IMG/VR virus record: IMGVR_UViG_3300044701_001159 | Coordinates: 1-42,464 of that record | Direction: 5' to 3' (one strand) | DNA: 42,464 bases | Source: a virus | Shown here: positions 1-8,892 of the stretch, piece after piece | Numbering within the stretch: position 1 is the first letter of the stretch | How the letters are laid out: each line of letters starts with the position of its first letter | Notes under the pieces: model-generated | Databases searched by the model: none | What the model was told of the DNA's origin: nothing | What the model saw: only the letters and a program-made list of their open reading frames with translations | Position numbers and translations under genes: made by a program

Positions 1-7
1 AGGTGCC

Positions 8-175
8 ATGACAGCCCAAAAGTTCACTTGGTATCAGGTAGAACGAATGCGACCCATATTGAGCGACTGGGTATCAATCATGCATTTTTTGCAATTCAAC
101 CCCCTACCCCGTATTCCGGGCCTTGTCACAGCATCGATAGCCTGTGACAGCAAGTGTGACAGGCTGCGACTGTAG
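8..175 (+). CDS. possible small protein upstream of terminase
   Basis: A 55-codon reading frame runs from ATG at 8 to a TAG at 173-175. The stop overlaps the GTG start of the terminase small subunit by one base (TAGTG), a junction style repeated elsewhere in this phage (8786-8790, 8890-8894). I recognise no domain. The product begins MTAQKFTWYQ and ends in a Cys/Arg-containing stretch. The same DNA also carries the repeated TGTGACAG motif, so it could instead be a non-coding packaging region. The real start may lie left of the window. Confidence 0.3.
   Translation: MTAQKFTWYQVERMRPILSDWVSIMHFLQFNPLPRIPGLVTASIACDSKCDRLRL
124..162. other. repeat cluster next to terminase, possible packaging (cosB-like) site
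   Basis: TGTCACAG at 124-131 is a perfect inverted partner of CTGTGACA at 142-149, and TGTGACAG recurs directly at 143-150 and 155-162. In lambda, terminase small subunit binds repeated R sites just upstream of its own gene. Position and repetition fit that role here, but the assignment is inference. The motif could also be an operator. Confidence 0.4.
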
Positions 176-714
176 TGCTGATCAGTGTTTCTGAAGCGGC
201 GACCATCCTTCAGCTGACCAGCAGGGGCAGCCTGTACCGCAAAGTGAACAGCGGTGAGATGGCCCACGTGCAGGGCCCAGGTGGCGTGAAGCTGCTGGAG
301 CGCGATGGGTTGGAGGACCGCTGGCATGCGGTGACCAGGCCCAAGGCCAGATCACCCAAGCCACGCAAGCCGGTGGTGTCAGTGCTTGATCGTGCGCCGG
401 AGTCAGTGCCACCAGCTGCGCAGGAACGTGGCGAGGTGATCCCTGAGTACAACGAGAGTCGCGCCAAGACGGAGTATGAGCGGGCCAACCTGCTCGAGCT
501 GGAGCGGCGGCAGAAGGAAGGGCTGCTGGTGGAGCGCAAGACGGTGGAGAGCACCTGGTCGGTGCTGGTGACCAATGCAAAGACCAAGCTGCTGGCGGTG
601 CCCAGTCGTGCGAAGCAGCGCATCCCGCACCTGACGCTGGAGGAGGTTGAGATCCTCAACGACTTGGTGCGTGAATCGCTGGAGGATCTGGCGGGGTCTG
701 GAGCGGAAGAATGA
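175..714 (+). CDS. terminase small subunit (Nu1-like)
   Basis: The 179-residue product should recognise the packaging site and recruit the large subunit. The N-terminal residues 3-30 look like a winged/excisionase-type HTH (SVSEAATILQ...). A Pro/Lys-rich linker follows, then a charged helical region (about 95-175) with the ERANLLELERRQKEG stretch typical of Nu1-type small subunits. The frame is open only from base 160, and GTG at 175 is the first usable start. It overlaps the large subunit by 4 bases (ATGA at 711), as expected for a coupled terminase pair. The family assignment is confident from context and moderate from sequence. Confidence 0.82.
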   Translation: MLISVSEAATILQLTSRGSLYRKVNSGEMAHVQGPGGVKLLERDGLEDRWHAVTRPKARSPKPRKPVVSVLDRAPESVPPAAQERGEVIPEYNESRAKTEYERANLLELERRQKEGLLVERKTVESTWSVLVTNAKTKLLAVPSRAKQRIPHLTLEEVEILNDLVRESLEDLAGSGAEE

Positions 715-2618
715 CAGTGCTGGATCCGCAGCTGCTGGAACGCGGCTATGGCCTGTGGCGGCCACCGCCGAAGCTGACGCTGAGCGAATGGGCCGATCGG
801 TTTGCGGTGTTGTCGGCGGAGAGCTCAGCGGAAGCTGGCCGCTGGAAGACGCTGGCGTACCAGAAGGGGATCATGGATGCCTTCACCGATACGACGGTGG
901 AGATGGTGGTGTGGATGAAGTCGGCCCGGGTGGGTGCGACCAAGATCTTCAACCACGTCTGTGGGTATCACATCCACCAGGACCCGTGCCCGATCATGGT
1001 GGTGCAGCCCACGGTGGAAGACTCCGAGGGCTACAGCAAGGATGAGATCGCCCCGATGATTCGGGACACACCAGTGCTGCGTGAGCTGGTGAGTGAACCG
1101 AAGGCAAAGGATGGCAGCAACACCATCCTGCTCAAGGCGTTCCGTGGCGGGACGCTACAGATGGTGGGTGCGAACAGTGCTCGAGGGTTCCGGCGGGTCA
1201 GCCGACGGGTGGTGCTGTTTGATGAGGTCGATGGCTATCCGGCGAGCACGCCGGAAGGGGACCAGATCAAGCTGGGCATCAAGCGGTCGGAGTATTACTG
1301 GAACCGGAAGATCGGGATCGCGAGCACCCCGACGACCAAAGACTTCAGCCGCATCGAGCGGTGGTTCAACATGTCGGACCAGCGGCGCTACTTCGTGCCC
1401 TGTCCTGATTGTGGCCACATGCAGTACCTGCGCTGGCCGCAGATGAAGTGGGAGAAGGGGCAACCGGAGACGGCTGCGTATGAGTGTGAGAACTGCAAGG
1501 TGCTGATTCCGCACCGGTTGAAGCGATGGATGGTGGATCGCGGGGAGTGGCGTGCGACGGCAGAGGCGACACAGCCTGGCTTGGTTGGATTCCACCTGTG
1601 GGCTGGGTATAGCTACAGCCCGAATGCCAGCTGGGAGCAGCTGGTGCGGGAGTTCCTTGAGGTGAAGTCTGACCCGGATCAGCTGCGAACGTTTGTCAAC
1701 ACGTCGCTTGGTGAGTCTTATGAGATCGACTATGCCGCGAAGCTGAGTGCCGATGGCCTGATGGCACGACGTGAGGCGTATGGCGCTGGGGAGGTGCCGG
1801 CTGGGGCGTTGCTGCTGACGGCTGGTGTCGATGTGCAGGGTGGTGGCGGCAGTGCAGCCGATCGCCTGGTGGTCAGTGTCTGGGGCTGGGGGCAGGCAGA
1901 AGAATCATGGCTGGTGTGGCATCAGGAGATCCACGGTGACCCGACACAACCTGAGGTGTGGGGTCAGTTGGTAGCAGTGTTGCAGTCCACCTGGACCCGG
2001 GCGGATGGCCGTGAGATGACGATCTCTCGAATGGCGATCGACTCCGGTGGCCACGCTACCCATGAGGTGTACCAGTTCACCAGGGAATGGCGGCAGTACG
2101 GCGTGGTGGCGGTGAAGGGCAGCAGCAGCAGGGCGCAGGCGCCGGTGAACAAGGGCAAGCCGGTGGACATCAACTGGCGCGGGCAGACGATGAAGCGCGG
2201 CTGCACGTTGTACATGGTGGGAACCGACACGATCAAGACGACGATCTACGGCAGGCTGCGGCAGCCGCCACCGGGGCCTGGGGCGTTCCATTTTGGGATG
2301 GCTGCAGACGATGAGTTCTTCCGGCAGCTGACGGCAGAGAAGCAGGCGATGCGAACGGTGAAGGGTTTCCCGGTGAGGGAGTGGGTGAAGAAATCAGGCG
2401 ACCGTAATGAGGCGCTGGATTGCCTGGTGTATGCGTATGCCGCATTGCAGCTTGAGGCACGGCGCTACAACCGGGCGACGATGTGGGAGCAGCTGGAGCA
2501 GGCACCACCACCGCCGAGGGTCGTGCCGGTGGTGAAAGCACCAGAAGAGGATGAAGATGGCAATCCGGTGGTTGGTCTGCGGCGAAAGCGTGGAAACTGG
2601 TTGGCTGGTAGTCGGTAG
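711..2618 (+). CDS. terminase large subunit (lambda gpA family)
   Basis: The 635-residue motor ATPase/nuclease translocates DNA into proheads and cuts it. The Walker A-like motif is KSARVGATK at residues 70-78, very close to the lambda gpA version KSARVGYSK. The Walker B acidic pair is D171-E172 in VVLFDEVDGY. A zinc-ribbon-like set C231/C234 and C259/C262 follows, and the C-terminal third carries the nuclease region ending in NEALDCLVYAYAA. Length matches gpA (641). It overlaps the small subunit by 4 bases and is followed 22 bases later by the gpW-like gene. No defect is visible. Confidence 0.97.
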   Translation: MTVLDPQLLERGYGLWRPPPKLTLSEWADRFAVLSAESSAEAGRWKTLAYQKGIMDAFTDTTVEMVVWMKSARVGATKIFNHVCGYHIHQDPCPIMVVQPTVEDSEGYSKDEIAPMIRDTPVLRELVSEPKAKDGSNTILLKAFRGGTLQMVGANSARGFRRVSRRVVLFDEVDGYPASTPEGDQIKLGIKRSEYYWNRKIGIASTPTTKDFSRIERWFNMSDQRRYFVPCPDCGHMQYLRWPQMKWEKGQPETAAYECENCKVLIPHRLKRWMVDRGEWRATAEATQPGLVGFHLWAGYSYSPNASWEQLVREFLEVKSDPDQLRTFVNTSLGESYEIDYAAKLSADGLMARREAYGAGEVPAGALLLTAGVDVQGGGGSAADRLVVSVWGWGQAEESWLVWHQEIHGDPTQPEVWGQLVAVLQSTWTRADGREMTISRMAIDSGGHATHEVYQFTREWRQYGVVAVKGSSSRAQAPVNKGKPVDINWRGQTMKRGCTLYMVGTDTIKTTIYGRLRQPPPGPGAFHFGMAADDEFFRQLTAEKQAMRTVKGFPVREWVKKSGDRNEALDCLVYAYAALQLEARRYNRATMWEQLEQAPPPPRVVPVVKAPEEDEDGNPVVGLRRKRGNWLAGSR

Positions 2619-2640
2619 CCTGCGCTAGGAGGTAGATCGC

Positions 2641-2838
2641 ATGGCTTTCACTCAGACGCAATACGATGATCTGACGGCTGCGATTGCCGAAGGTGTCACG
2701 ACAGTGAAGAGCAACGGTCGTGAGGTGTCGTATCGCAATCTGAGCGATATGTTGCGGCTGCGCGATCAGATGGCAGCAGAGCTTGGTATTGCTGGCGCCG
2801 GCCGATGGCGCAAGTATGCCAGCTTCAAGAGGGACTGA
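2641..2838 (+). CDS. gpW-like head-tail joining protein
   Basis: The 65-residue protein carries the short gpW pattern: an N-terminal helix, then VKSNGREVSYRNLSDML, then a helix RLRDQMAAELG. Lambda gpW (68 residues) sits under the portal and is needed for DNA retention and tail attachment. The start has a good AGGAGG-type Shine-Dalgarno (aggaggtagatcgcATG). The stop overlaps the portal start as TGATG. Size, position between terminase and portal, and the strand/helix pattern agree. Confidence 0.87.
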   Translation: MAFTQTQYDDLTAAIAEGVTTVKSNGREVSYRNLSDMLRLRDQMAAELGIAGAGRWRKYASFKRD

Positions 2839-4247
2839 TGGCAAAACGTAAGGCATCCCGTGACCAGCTGGAGATTGCGCTGAAGACTGCGCAGAAGGAG
2901 CTGGCGATCACTCACCTGCGAGCGTTTGAAGCAGCAAAGGAAACTCGGCGCACCGAGAACTGGTACACCAAGAATGGCGGGCCCAATTCTGATATTCGCG
3001 TTGCGTTGAGCATGCTGGTGCGACGGCACCAGGACTTGATCGATTCCAATCCTTGGGCCAACCGTGCCATCAAGGTCATCTGCAACAACTGGATCGGTGA
3101 TGGGATCATCGGATCACCGGTTGGTGCGTCGAAGCGTTACTTGGGCGCATGGAACGATTGGGCGGACACGGTTGAGTGTGACCATGACGGCAAGCTCAAC
3201 TGGTATGGGCTGCAGAACCTGATCGCCCGTACGACGGCTGCTCGAGGGTCGTGCCTGATCCGGCGACGGGTGGATGAGACGATGATGAATCAAGGGCTGG
3301 TGCCCTTGCGGCTGCAGGTGATGGAGCCGGACATGCTGGACATGGGGAAGGACGACGGCAGCCGGATCAAGTTTGGCAAGCAGTACAGCATCAGCGGTCG
3401 GCTGGAGGGCTACTGGCTGCGGGACACGCACCCAGGGGAGACCGACTGGCGTGGGGTGAAGATCAGCTCTACCTTTGTGCCAGCCTCTGAGATCCTCCAC
3501 ACGTATGAGGTGCTGAGGCCCCAGCAGGCGATTGGTGTGCCGTTTGGGTCGTCGGTGCTGCTGCACCTGCGTGATGTTGAGGATATTGCGCAAGCGCAGC
3601 TGCTCAAAACAAAGATCGCGGCATGCTTCACAGCTTTTGTGTACAGCAATGAGCCATCAGAGTTTGATGCTGGCGGCAGTGTGCTGACGGAGTCGCTGGA
3701 GCCTGGCGCGATTGAGATCCTGCCTGATGGCAAGCAGATCACATTCTCCAACCCACCGCAATCACCGGATTACGTCAGCCATCAGAAGCACCATTTACAC
3801 GCAATCGCGGCCGGGTATGGAGTGACGTATGAAGCATTGACCGGCATTCTGTCGGATGTGAACTTCAGCTCAGCCCGTATGGGTTGGATTGAGTTCCACC
3901 GCAACGTGGCGGCATGGCGTTGGAACGTCAGCATCCCGCAGGTGATGGATCCGATCCATCGGTGGTTCAATGATGCCGCAACGCTGGCCCAGGTACGCGG
4001 TCCACGCAAAGTGGTCTGGACGCCACCGCGGCGTGAGCTGGTGGATCCAGCGAAGGAGATGAGTGCCTTGATTGAAGGCGTGAAGGCTGGCTTCATGTCC
4101 CTCTCTGAGGTGCAGAGATCTCTTGGCTACATTCCGACTGAAGTGATGGACGAACTGCAGGCAGACATCGCCAATGCTCGAATCAAGGGGCTGTCCTTGA
4201 GTGTTGATGGTGGAGAGACTCAACCTCTTGGTGTTGAAGTTCCATAG
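2838..4247 (+). CDS. portal protein (lambda gpB family)
   Basis: The 469-residue protein forms the dodecameric DNA channel at the capsid vertex. The segment NPWANRAIKVICNNWIGDGI (about 65-84) matches the lambda-family portal hallmark of a conserved NP...A...NN(V/I)VG(S/D)GI. Downstream are PDMLDMGKDDGSRIKFG, characteristic of Phage_portal_2, and HKHHLHAIAAGYGVTYEALTGILSDVNFSSAR. An in-frame GTG-type start exists upstream (2805), but ATG at 2838, coupled to the gpW stop, is the better choice. Confidence 0.95.
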   Translation: MAKRKASRDQLEIALKTAQKELAITHLRAFEAAKETRRTENWYTKNGGPNSDIRVALSMLVRRHQDLIDSNPWANRAIKVICNNWIGDGIIGSPVGASKRYLGAWNDWADTVECDHDGKLNWYGLQNLIARTTAARGSCLIRRRVDETMMNQGLVPLRLQVMEPDMLDMGKDDGSRIKFGKQYSISGRLEGYWLRDTHPGETDWRGVKISSTFVPASEILHTYEVLRPQQAIGVPFGSSVLLHLRDVEDIAQAQLLKTKIAACFTAFVYSNEPSEFDAGGSVLTESLEPGAIEILPDGKQITFSNPPQSPDYVSHQKHHLHAIAAGYGVTYEALTGILSDVNFSSARMGWIEFHRNVAAWRWNVSIPQVMDPIHRWFNDAATLAQVRGPRKVVWTPPRRELVDPAKEMSALIEGVKAGFMSLSEVQRSLGYIPTEVMDELQADIANARIKGLSLSVDGGETQPLGVEVP

Positions 4248-4256
4248 CCTGACGGC

Positions 4257-6191
4257 ATGGAACACAAACCTCCTTGTGATCTGCGTCGCGCTGCATTCCA
4301 GCCAGCGACACTGAACCGCGACAGCCGAACGATCGAGCTGACGTGGACGACAGGAGCACGAGGGCGTCGTGCGTCCTGGTTTGATGGCGACTGGTATGAG
4401 GAGCTCGATATGAGCGCTTCTGCCGTTCGTCTCGACCGGTTGAACAGTGGCGCTGCGCTACTGAACAACCATCAATCTGGTGACCTGTCCAACATCCTTG
4501 GGGTGGTGGAGAGGGCATGGATTGAGAACGGGGAAGGCCGTGCGCGTGTGCGCTTCAGTGAGCGTGCAGACGTTGATCCAATTTGGAACGACGTTGCAAA
4601 CGGCATCATCCGCAATGTCTCGGTTGGGTATCAGGTCCATCGGTGGTCTGATCCCATTCGTGGTGCGGAGAAGGATCCCCCGACCTACAGAGCGCTGGAT
4701 TGGGAACCAATGGAGCTCAGCCTCGTTGGTGTGCCATTCGACGCCGGTGCCCAGACCCGAAATTCAATCACGGACACTTCCATGCCCGATCTCCTGAAAA
4801 GCCAGGCCGGAGGTGATCCGGCCGTTGTGCAGCAGCCTGCGGAGCAGGTGCGCGCTGCGGACCCCAATCCCCCCCAGCCTGAGCCGGTGCCTGCCGCCGA
4901 TCAGGAGCTGCAGCGCACTGCTGCTGAACTGCGTCGTGAGCGCGACCTGCTGCGCCTCGGCCAGGAAGCTGGCCTTACCGCTGAGCAAACCGATGAGCTG
5001 ATCCGTTCCGGTAAGTCGGTGATGGACTGCAGCCGTGAAGCGGTGCGGCTGGTGCGGGAGCGACTGGAAGGCAACACGCCGACCATCGCCAACCCTGCTC
5101 GCGGTATCGAGGTCACCCGCGACCAAGGCGACACCCTGCTGCGTGGCATTGGTGAAGCCCTGTCCGCTCGGGTGATGCCCGGCAATCCCGTCAGTGACCT
5201 GGGCCGTGAGTATCGCGGCTACAGCCTGATCGAGTTCGCCCGGATGTACCTCGAGTCGCGTGGTGTCAACACCCGTGGGCTGAGCAAGACCGAGATCGTC
5301 ACCCGTGGTTTCCATTCCACCAGTGATTTCCCGCTGCTGTTCTCCAACCTGGCCGGCAAGTCGCTTGACGCTGCCTATCAGGAGGAGCCCCACACCTGGA
5401 AGCCGATCGCCCGGCAACGCAACCTGCCCGACTTCAAGCTGGCCTCCGATCTCGTGATCGGTGGTGATCTCACTCCTGAGGTGCTGCTCGAAGGTGGTGA
5501 GTACCGCGCCGGCACGCTGAAGGAAGCGCAGCATCAGTGGAAGCTGGCGACCTACGCCCGCAAGCTGACGGTCACTCGTCAGGCGATCATCAACGACGAC
5601 CTGTCGGCCCTCGAGGGTGTGCCCGAAATGCTGGGCCGTGGCTTCCGTCGTCTGGAATCCAACCTGGTCTGGGCCCTGATCACCGGTAATGCGGTGACCA
5701 GCGTCGACGGTCAGGTGCTGTTCCATGCCAGCCACAACAACACCGGCAGCGGCGCGATTGGCACCACGGGCTTCAATGCCATGCGGAAGGCGATGCGGAA
5801 GCAGACCGACATCGCGGGCAACACTGTCAACCTTGCGCCCAGCTACATGATGGTGCCGACGGATCTGGAGGCCACTGCTCTGCAGTTCCTCTATCCGACG
5901 GGCTTCATGCCGAGTGCCCGCGTCGGCGCTGATGGCCCTGTGACCGCGCAAACCGCCGGGATGCAGCTGATCGTTGAGCCGCGGCTTGATGGTTCGGCCA
6001 CTCAGTGGTACGCCGCTGCGGCGCCTGGTGCGGTGGAAGGCATCGTTTACGGCTACCTCGCTGGTGAGGAAGGCCCGACGGTGACCACGAATGAGAAGCG
6101 TGATCCTGATGGCGTTGAGCTGCTGGCCCGCTTCGACTTCGGTTGTGCGGTGAAGGACTACCGCTTCATCTATCGCTCCTCGGGTACCTGA
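4257..6191 (+). CDS. prohead protease / major capsid protein fusion
   Basis: A single 644-residue frame joins two functions. Residues 1-165 resemble HK97-type prohead serine protease, with a likely catalytic His in LLNNHQSGDLSNILG and Ser in IRNVSVGYQVHRW. Residues about 180-280 are Pro/Glu/Gln-rich and helical, like a scaffolding segment. Residues about 300-644 resemble Mu gpT-type major head subunit (ARKLTVTRQAIINDDLSAL, LVWALITGN, VLFHASHNN). Self-cleavage would release protease plus scaffold from capsid protein. Such fusions are known in tailed phages. The frame is intact with no internal stop. The Shine-Dalgarno is weak, and the gene follows the portal by 9 bases. Confidence 0.93.
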   Translation: MEHKPPCDLRRAAFQPATLNRDSRTIELTWTTGARGRRASWFDGDWYEELDMSASAVRLDRLNSGAALLNNHQSGDLSNILGVVERAWIENGEGRARVRFSERADVDPIWNDVANGIIRNVSVGYQVHRWSDPIRGAEKDPPTYRALDWEPMELSLVGVPFDAGAQTRNSITDTSMPDLLKSQAGGDPAVVQQPAEQVRAADPNPPQPEPVPAADQELQRTAAELRRERDLLRLGQEAGLTAEQTDELIRSGKSVMDCSREAVRLVRERLEGNTPTIANPARGIEVTRDQGDTLLRGIGEALSARVMPGNPVSDLGREYRGYSLIEFARMYLESRGVNTRGLSKTEIVTRGFHSTSDFPLLFSNLAGKSLDAAYQEEPHTWKPIARQRNLPDFKLASDLVIGGDLTPEVLLEGGEYRAGTLKEAQHQWKLATYARKLTVTRQAIINDDLSALEGVPEMLGRGFRRLESNLVWALITGNAVTSVDGQVLFHASHNNTGSGAIGTTGFNAMRKAMRKQTDIAGNTVNLAPSYMMVPTDLEATALQFLYPTGFMPSARVGADGPVTAQTAGMQLIVEPRLDGSATQWYAAAAPGAVEGIVYGYLAGEEGPTVTTNEKRDPDGVELLARFDFGCAVKDYRFIYRSSGT

Positions 6192-6231
6192 TGGAGCCTG
6201 TTCTAATCAATCAACCTGAGGACTTCTTCCG

Positions 6232-6567
6232 ATGAAAAACTTCGTTCAAGAGGGTGAGTACCTGCGGATGACGGCACCGTATGCCGTCAGTTCCGGTGGT
6301 GGCGCCCTGGTTGGTGCCACGTTCGGCGTGGCTGTGACCGATCTGGCCAATGCTGAGGTCGGTGTGTTCGCCCTGGAAGGGGTGTACACGCTGACCAAGG
6401 CGACGGGTGCCAGCACCGGCGGCGCGCAGGGCGCCAAGGCGTACTGGATCGCTGCAGACAAGAAGGTGACTGCTGCCTCGAGTGGTAACACCCTGATCGG
6501 GGTGTTTGCTGCCACCTGCGCCGATGGTGACGCGACCGCGAATGTGCGGCTGAACGGATCGTTCTGA
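6232..6567 (+). CDS. DUF2190-type capsid decoration/head protein
   Basis: The 111-residue protein is small, Ala/Gly/Thr-rich and beta-predicted, with the pattern VQEGEYLRMTAPYAVSSGG..VG..FGVA and a closing NVRLNGSF. This is the look of DUF2190 proteins that follow capsid genes and bind or decorate the shell. Its position directly after the capsid fusion matches lambda gpD. A GAGG Shine-Dalgarno lies upstream of the ATG. A very stable hairpin follows the stop, which could help set the expression level of capsid genes relative to downstream genes. Confidence 0.87.
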   Translation: MKNFVQEGEYLRMTAPYAVSSGGGALVGATFGVAVTDLANAEVGVFALEGVYTLTKATGASTGGAQGAKAYWIAADKKVTAASSGNTLIGVFAATCADGDATANVRLNGSF

Positions 6568-6576
6568 TCCTGACCT

Positions 6577-6609
6577 GGCCCCGGGAAACCGGGGCCTCCA
6601 TTCTTCATT
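6577..6609 (+). terminator. GAAA-tetraloop hairpin after decoration gene
   Basis: GGCCCCGG (6577-6584), loop GAAA, CCGGGGCC (6589-6596) form a perfect 8-bp stem capped by a GNRA tetraloop, followed by the pyrimidine-rich tccattcttcatt. It lacks a long T run, so it may be a partial terminator or an mRNA-stabilising/processing element at the end of the abundant capsid message. Confidence 0.5.
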
Positions 6610-6620
6610 GAGGCACAGCC

Positions 6621-6887
6621 ATGGGCGCTGCGGTTGGATTTCTTGGGAGCGATGGCAAGGGCCGGACGGTAAGCCCGAGCGATCCGCTGCCGATCGTCAC
6701 TGGCTTCTCGATTCCGAAGCACGACTACGCGGAGCTGAGCTACACCGGCAGCGACATGACTGGCGTCACCTACAAGCTGGGCGGCACCTGGGACACTTCC
6801 ACCAACATCTACACGGGCGGAACCATCGTCGGCCAGCTGGAGCTGGTCTACGACGGCGGGAACCTCGTCCAGATCGTGGAGGTCTGA
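6621..6887 (+). CDS. hypothetical structural protein
   Basis: The 88-residue protein is beta-rich with many Gly/Thr/Tyr residues (TGFSIPKHDYAELSYTGSD, GGTIVGQLELVYDGGN). It has a GAGG Shine-Dalgarno 8 bases ahead of the ATG and is followed 3 bases later by the fibre gene. I do not recognise the family. The middle segment resembles short adaptor or fibre-associated proteins found before Gly-rich fibres, and the neighbourhood suggests a particle component. No Cys and no membrane segment. Confidence 0.82.
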   Translation: MGAAVGFLGSDGKGRTVSPSDPLPIVTGFSIPKHDYAELSYTGSDMTGVTYKLGGTWDTSTNIYTGGTIVGQLELVYDGGNLVQIVEV

Positions 6888-6890
6888 CCC

Positions 6891-8348
6891 ATGGGATACC
6901 AGTTCAATCCGTTCACGGGCAATCTTGACATCGTTGGTGACGGCGGTGGTGGCGGTGGTGACGGTGGCGACATCACGGCAGTCACAGCAGGCACCGGCCT
7001 GAGCGGCGGCGGCACCAGCGGCTCAGTGACGCTGAGCTTGGCCAACACGGCCGTGACGGCCGGCAGCTACACCTACGGCTCGTTCACGGTTGACGCGCAG
7101 GGGCGGATCACCAGCGCCAGCAACGGCACAGCTCCTGTCACGGGAGTCACCGCGGGCACGGGCCTCAGCGGTGGCGGGGCCGGTGGAGGGGTGACACTCA
7201 CCCTGGCCAACACGGCCGTGACGGCCGGCAGCTACACCTACGGTTCGTTCACGGTTGATGCCCAGGGGCGGATCACCAGCGCCAGTAACGGTACGGCTCC
7301 TGTCACCAGCGTGACGGCCACCGGGCCGATCAGCAGCAGTGGCGGCACCACGCCAACGATCAGCACCAGCATGGCAAGCAACCGCCTGTTGGGCCGCACT
7401 ACGGCAGGGACCGGCGTTGCTGAGGAGATCAGCATTGGCACGGGCCTGAGCCTCACTGGCGGCACGCTGTCCAGCACGGGCGGTGGTGGTGGTGGCGGCA
7501 CATCCCTGGATGTGCAGGTCTTCACGGCCAACGGAACGTGGACAAAGCCGGCTAATGCAGAGCTGGTAAAGGTCTGGATGGCCGGCGGTGGCGGTGGCGG
7601 TGGCTCGGGCCGCAGGGGCGCATCTGGCACCGATCGTGGTGGTGGTGGCGGTGGCGGTGGTGCTGCCTGTGTTTACTTTGAGGCCAATCCATCACGATTT
7701 AATGCAACAGAAGCGATTGTCATCGGAGCTGCTGGAGTTGGCGGCGCTGGGCCAACTACCAATGATACCAATGGCGCAAATGGCACCATAGGCGGCACTA
7801 CAACATTTGCGGGCATTAACGCCGTAGGCGGCAACTTTGGCTCTGGAGGATCAACAACTGGCGGCGCCGGAGGAGCGGCAAGGGCATTTACTTGTTTCTA
7901 TCAAGGGTTTGATGCCGCCCTGGCTTCTACTATTGCCGGCGGGGATGGATCCGCTACCGGCTCGGGTGGTACCATTTCCGCTTGCACGGGAATTAGATCA
8001 AATGGCGGCGGCGGCGGCTGTGGAATTACATCTACAAACACTAGAGTTGGAACAGGTGGTTCCTCGCAAGGAATTTCTGGCGGAACAATCGGCACAGTTT
8101 TCCCAGGCGGTAGCGCAATAACAGGAGACGGAAGTAATGGCCAAGACGGCAGCCTCATTCGTTATTTTGGTGTAGGTGGCGGCGGTGGTAACGGTCATCC
8201 AACCGGGTCGGGTGGCCGAGGAGGTGATGGCATTGCCTATGGCGCAGGCGGCGGCGGTGCAGGTGCAAGCCTCAATGACAATGTTGGCGGCAGAGGCGGC
8301 AATGGTGGACCTGGCGTTGTTGTAATCATCACCACGATCAAGCCATGA
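6891..8348 (+). CDS. glycine-rich fibre/adhesin with tandem beta repeats
   Basis: The 485-residue protein starts with a G/D-rich tract. Two tandem 55-residue repeats follow ([19 protein letters not shown] in each), the usual shaft repeat of phage fibres. After [20 protein letters not shown] comes a long Gly-rich domain (about 215-485), of the kind found at fibre tips where poly-Gly sheets build receptor-binding surfaces. The last part (from about base 7660) is AT-richer than its surroundings and uses different codons, suggesting a swapped-in tip. Its place between decoration and FII-like genes is odd for a tail fibre, so a capsid fibre is possible. Confidence 0.9.
   Translation: MGYQFNPFTGNLDIVGDGGGGGGDGGDITAVTAGTGLSGGGTSGSVTLSLANTAVTAGSYTYGSFTVDAQGRITSASNGTAPVTGVTAGTGLSGGGAGGGVTLTLANTAVTAGSYTYGSFTVDAQGRITSASNGTAPVTSVTATGPISSSGGTTPTISTSMASNRLLGRTTAGTGVAEEISIGTGLSLTGGTLSSTGGGGGGGTSLDVQVFTANGTWTKPANAELVKVWMAGGGGGGGSGRRGASGTDRGGGGGGGGAACVYFEANPSRFNATEAIVIGAAGVGGAGPTTNDTNGANGTIGGTTTFAGINAVGGNFGSGGSTTGGAGGAARAFTCFYQGFDAALASTIAGGDGSATGSGGTISACTGIRSNGGGGGCGITSTNTRVGTGGSSQGISGGTIGTVFPGGSAITGDGSNGQDGSLIRYFGVGGGGGNGHPTGSGGRGGDGIAYGAGGGGAGASLNDNVGGRGGNGGPGVVVIITTIKP
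6981..7310 (+). repeat. two tandem 165-bp repeats inside fibre gene
   Basis: Units 6981-7145 and 7146-7310 are offset by exactly 165 bases (55 codons). They are near-identical over about 100 bases from the gccaacacgg motif (7041 and 7206), mostly differing at third positions. They encode repeated fibre-shaft modules and could recombine to change shaft length. Confidence 0.88.
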
Positions 8349-8788
8349 AAAGGATTGCACACATCGCCGATGGCTTTATCGCCAACATCTCCATCCTCCC
8401 GGATAACTTTGAGCTTCCCGTAGATACAATGCTTGAAAGCGATGCTTTGGAGCAGGGTTATACACGGCGTCCAAAGACAGAAGCCGAGCTGGCCGAAGAG
8501 TATCGCTTATCTCATCCGCCACGGTGGATTGAGTTTAGCGATGCGCTGCCAGTTGAGGTGGATCAGTTGCTAACTGCCGCGCAGGCCGTCTCGCCGCGTC
8601 TTGCGCTAGCGCTCGGCGTGGGACTAGGGAAAGCCGCTGATGGTGACAGTAGAGTATTTCTAAATGCCTGGCAGACGGCTCGTGGTATCGGCTTGGTGTC
8701 GCCTGAGCTGATGATTGGCCTTCAGGGATTGGCTGTGCAGTTTGACCTGCCTGCTGAGTTTGTTGCTGGCTTGGCTGCATCGCAGTAG
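8345..8788 (+). CDS. possible fibre assembly/chaperone-type protein
   Basis: The 147-residue protein overlaps the adhesin gene by 4 bases (ATGA). It begins [21 protein letters not shown] with an acidic N-terminal half; the C-terminal half is helical and Leu/Ala-rich. Small proteins directly after fibre genes are often tail fibre assembly factors, but I see no diagnostic motif. Base composition matches the AT-richer end of the adhesin gene, so the two were probably acquired together. Confidence 0.8.
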   Translation: MKRIAHIADGFIANISILPDNFELPVDTMLESDALEQGYTRRPKTEAELAEEYRLSHPPRWIEFSDALPVEVDQLLTAAQAVSPRLALALGVGLGKAADGDSRVFLNAWQTARGIGLVSPELMIGLQGLAVQFDLPAEFVAGLAASQ

Positions 8789-8892
8789 TGGCTTCTCACC
8801 ATCTCACCAACGGGCAGACGTGGACGGACACGAATACAGGCATCGCCTGGGTCTATTCCACCAGCACGAGTAGCTGGACCATCCAGTCGTAG
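8788..8892 (+). CDS. 34-residue coupled microprotein
   Basis: A 34-codon frame with GTG at 8788 overlaps the previous stop as TAGTG and ends in another TAGTG that starts the next gene. The product is Thr/Ser/Trp-rich (GQTWTDTNTGIAWVY, then SSWTIQS), a pattern resembling short beta fibre or adhesin repeat elements. The double coupling and lack of spare bases argue that it is translated. Confidence 0.6.
   Translation: MASHHLTNGQTWTDTNTGIAWVYSTSTSSWTIQS

Noticed and set aside
4764-5951. 395-codon antisense reading frame inside the capsid fusion.
   Set aside because: It is a codon-bias shadow: the sense frame has clear capsid motifs, and the antisense product is low-complexity His/Gln/Gly/Arg-rich.
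6981-7310. CRISPR-like repeat array.
   Set aside because: The two tandem 165-bp units are coding fibre-shaft modules with no spacers. No CRISPR array was seen in the window.
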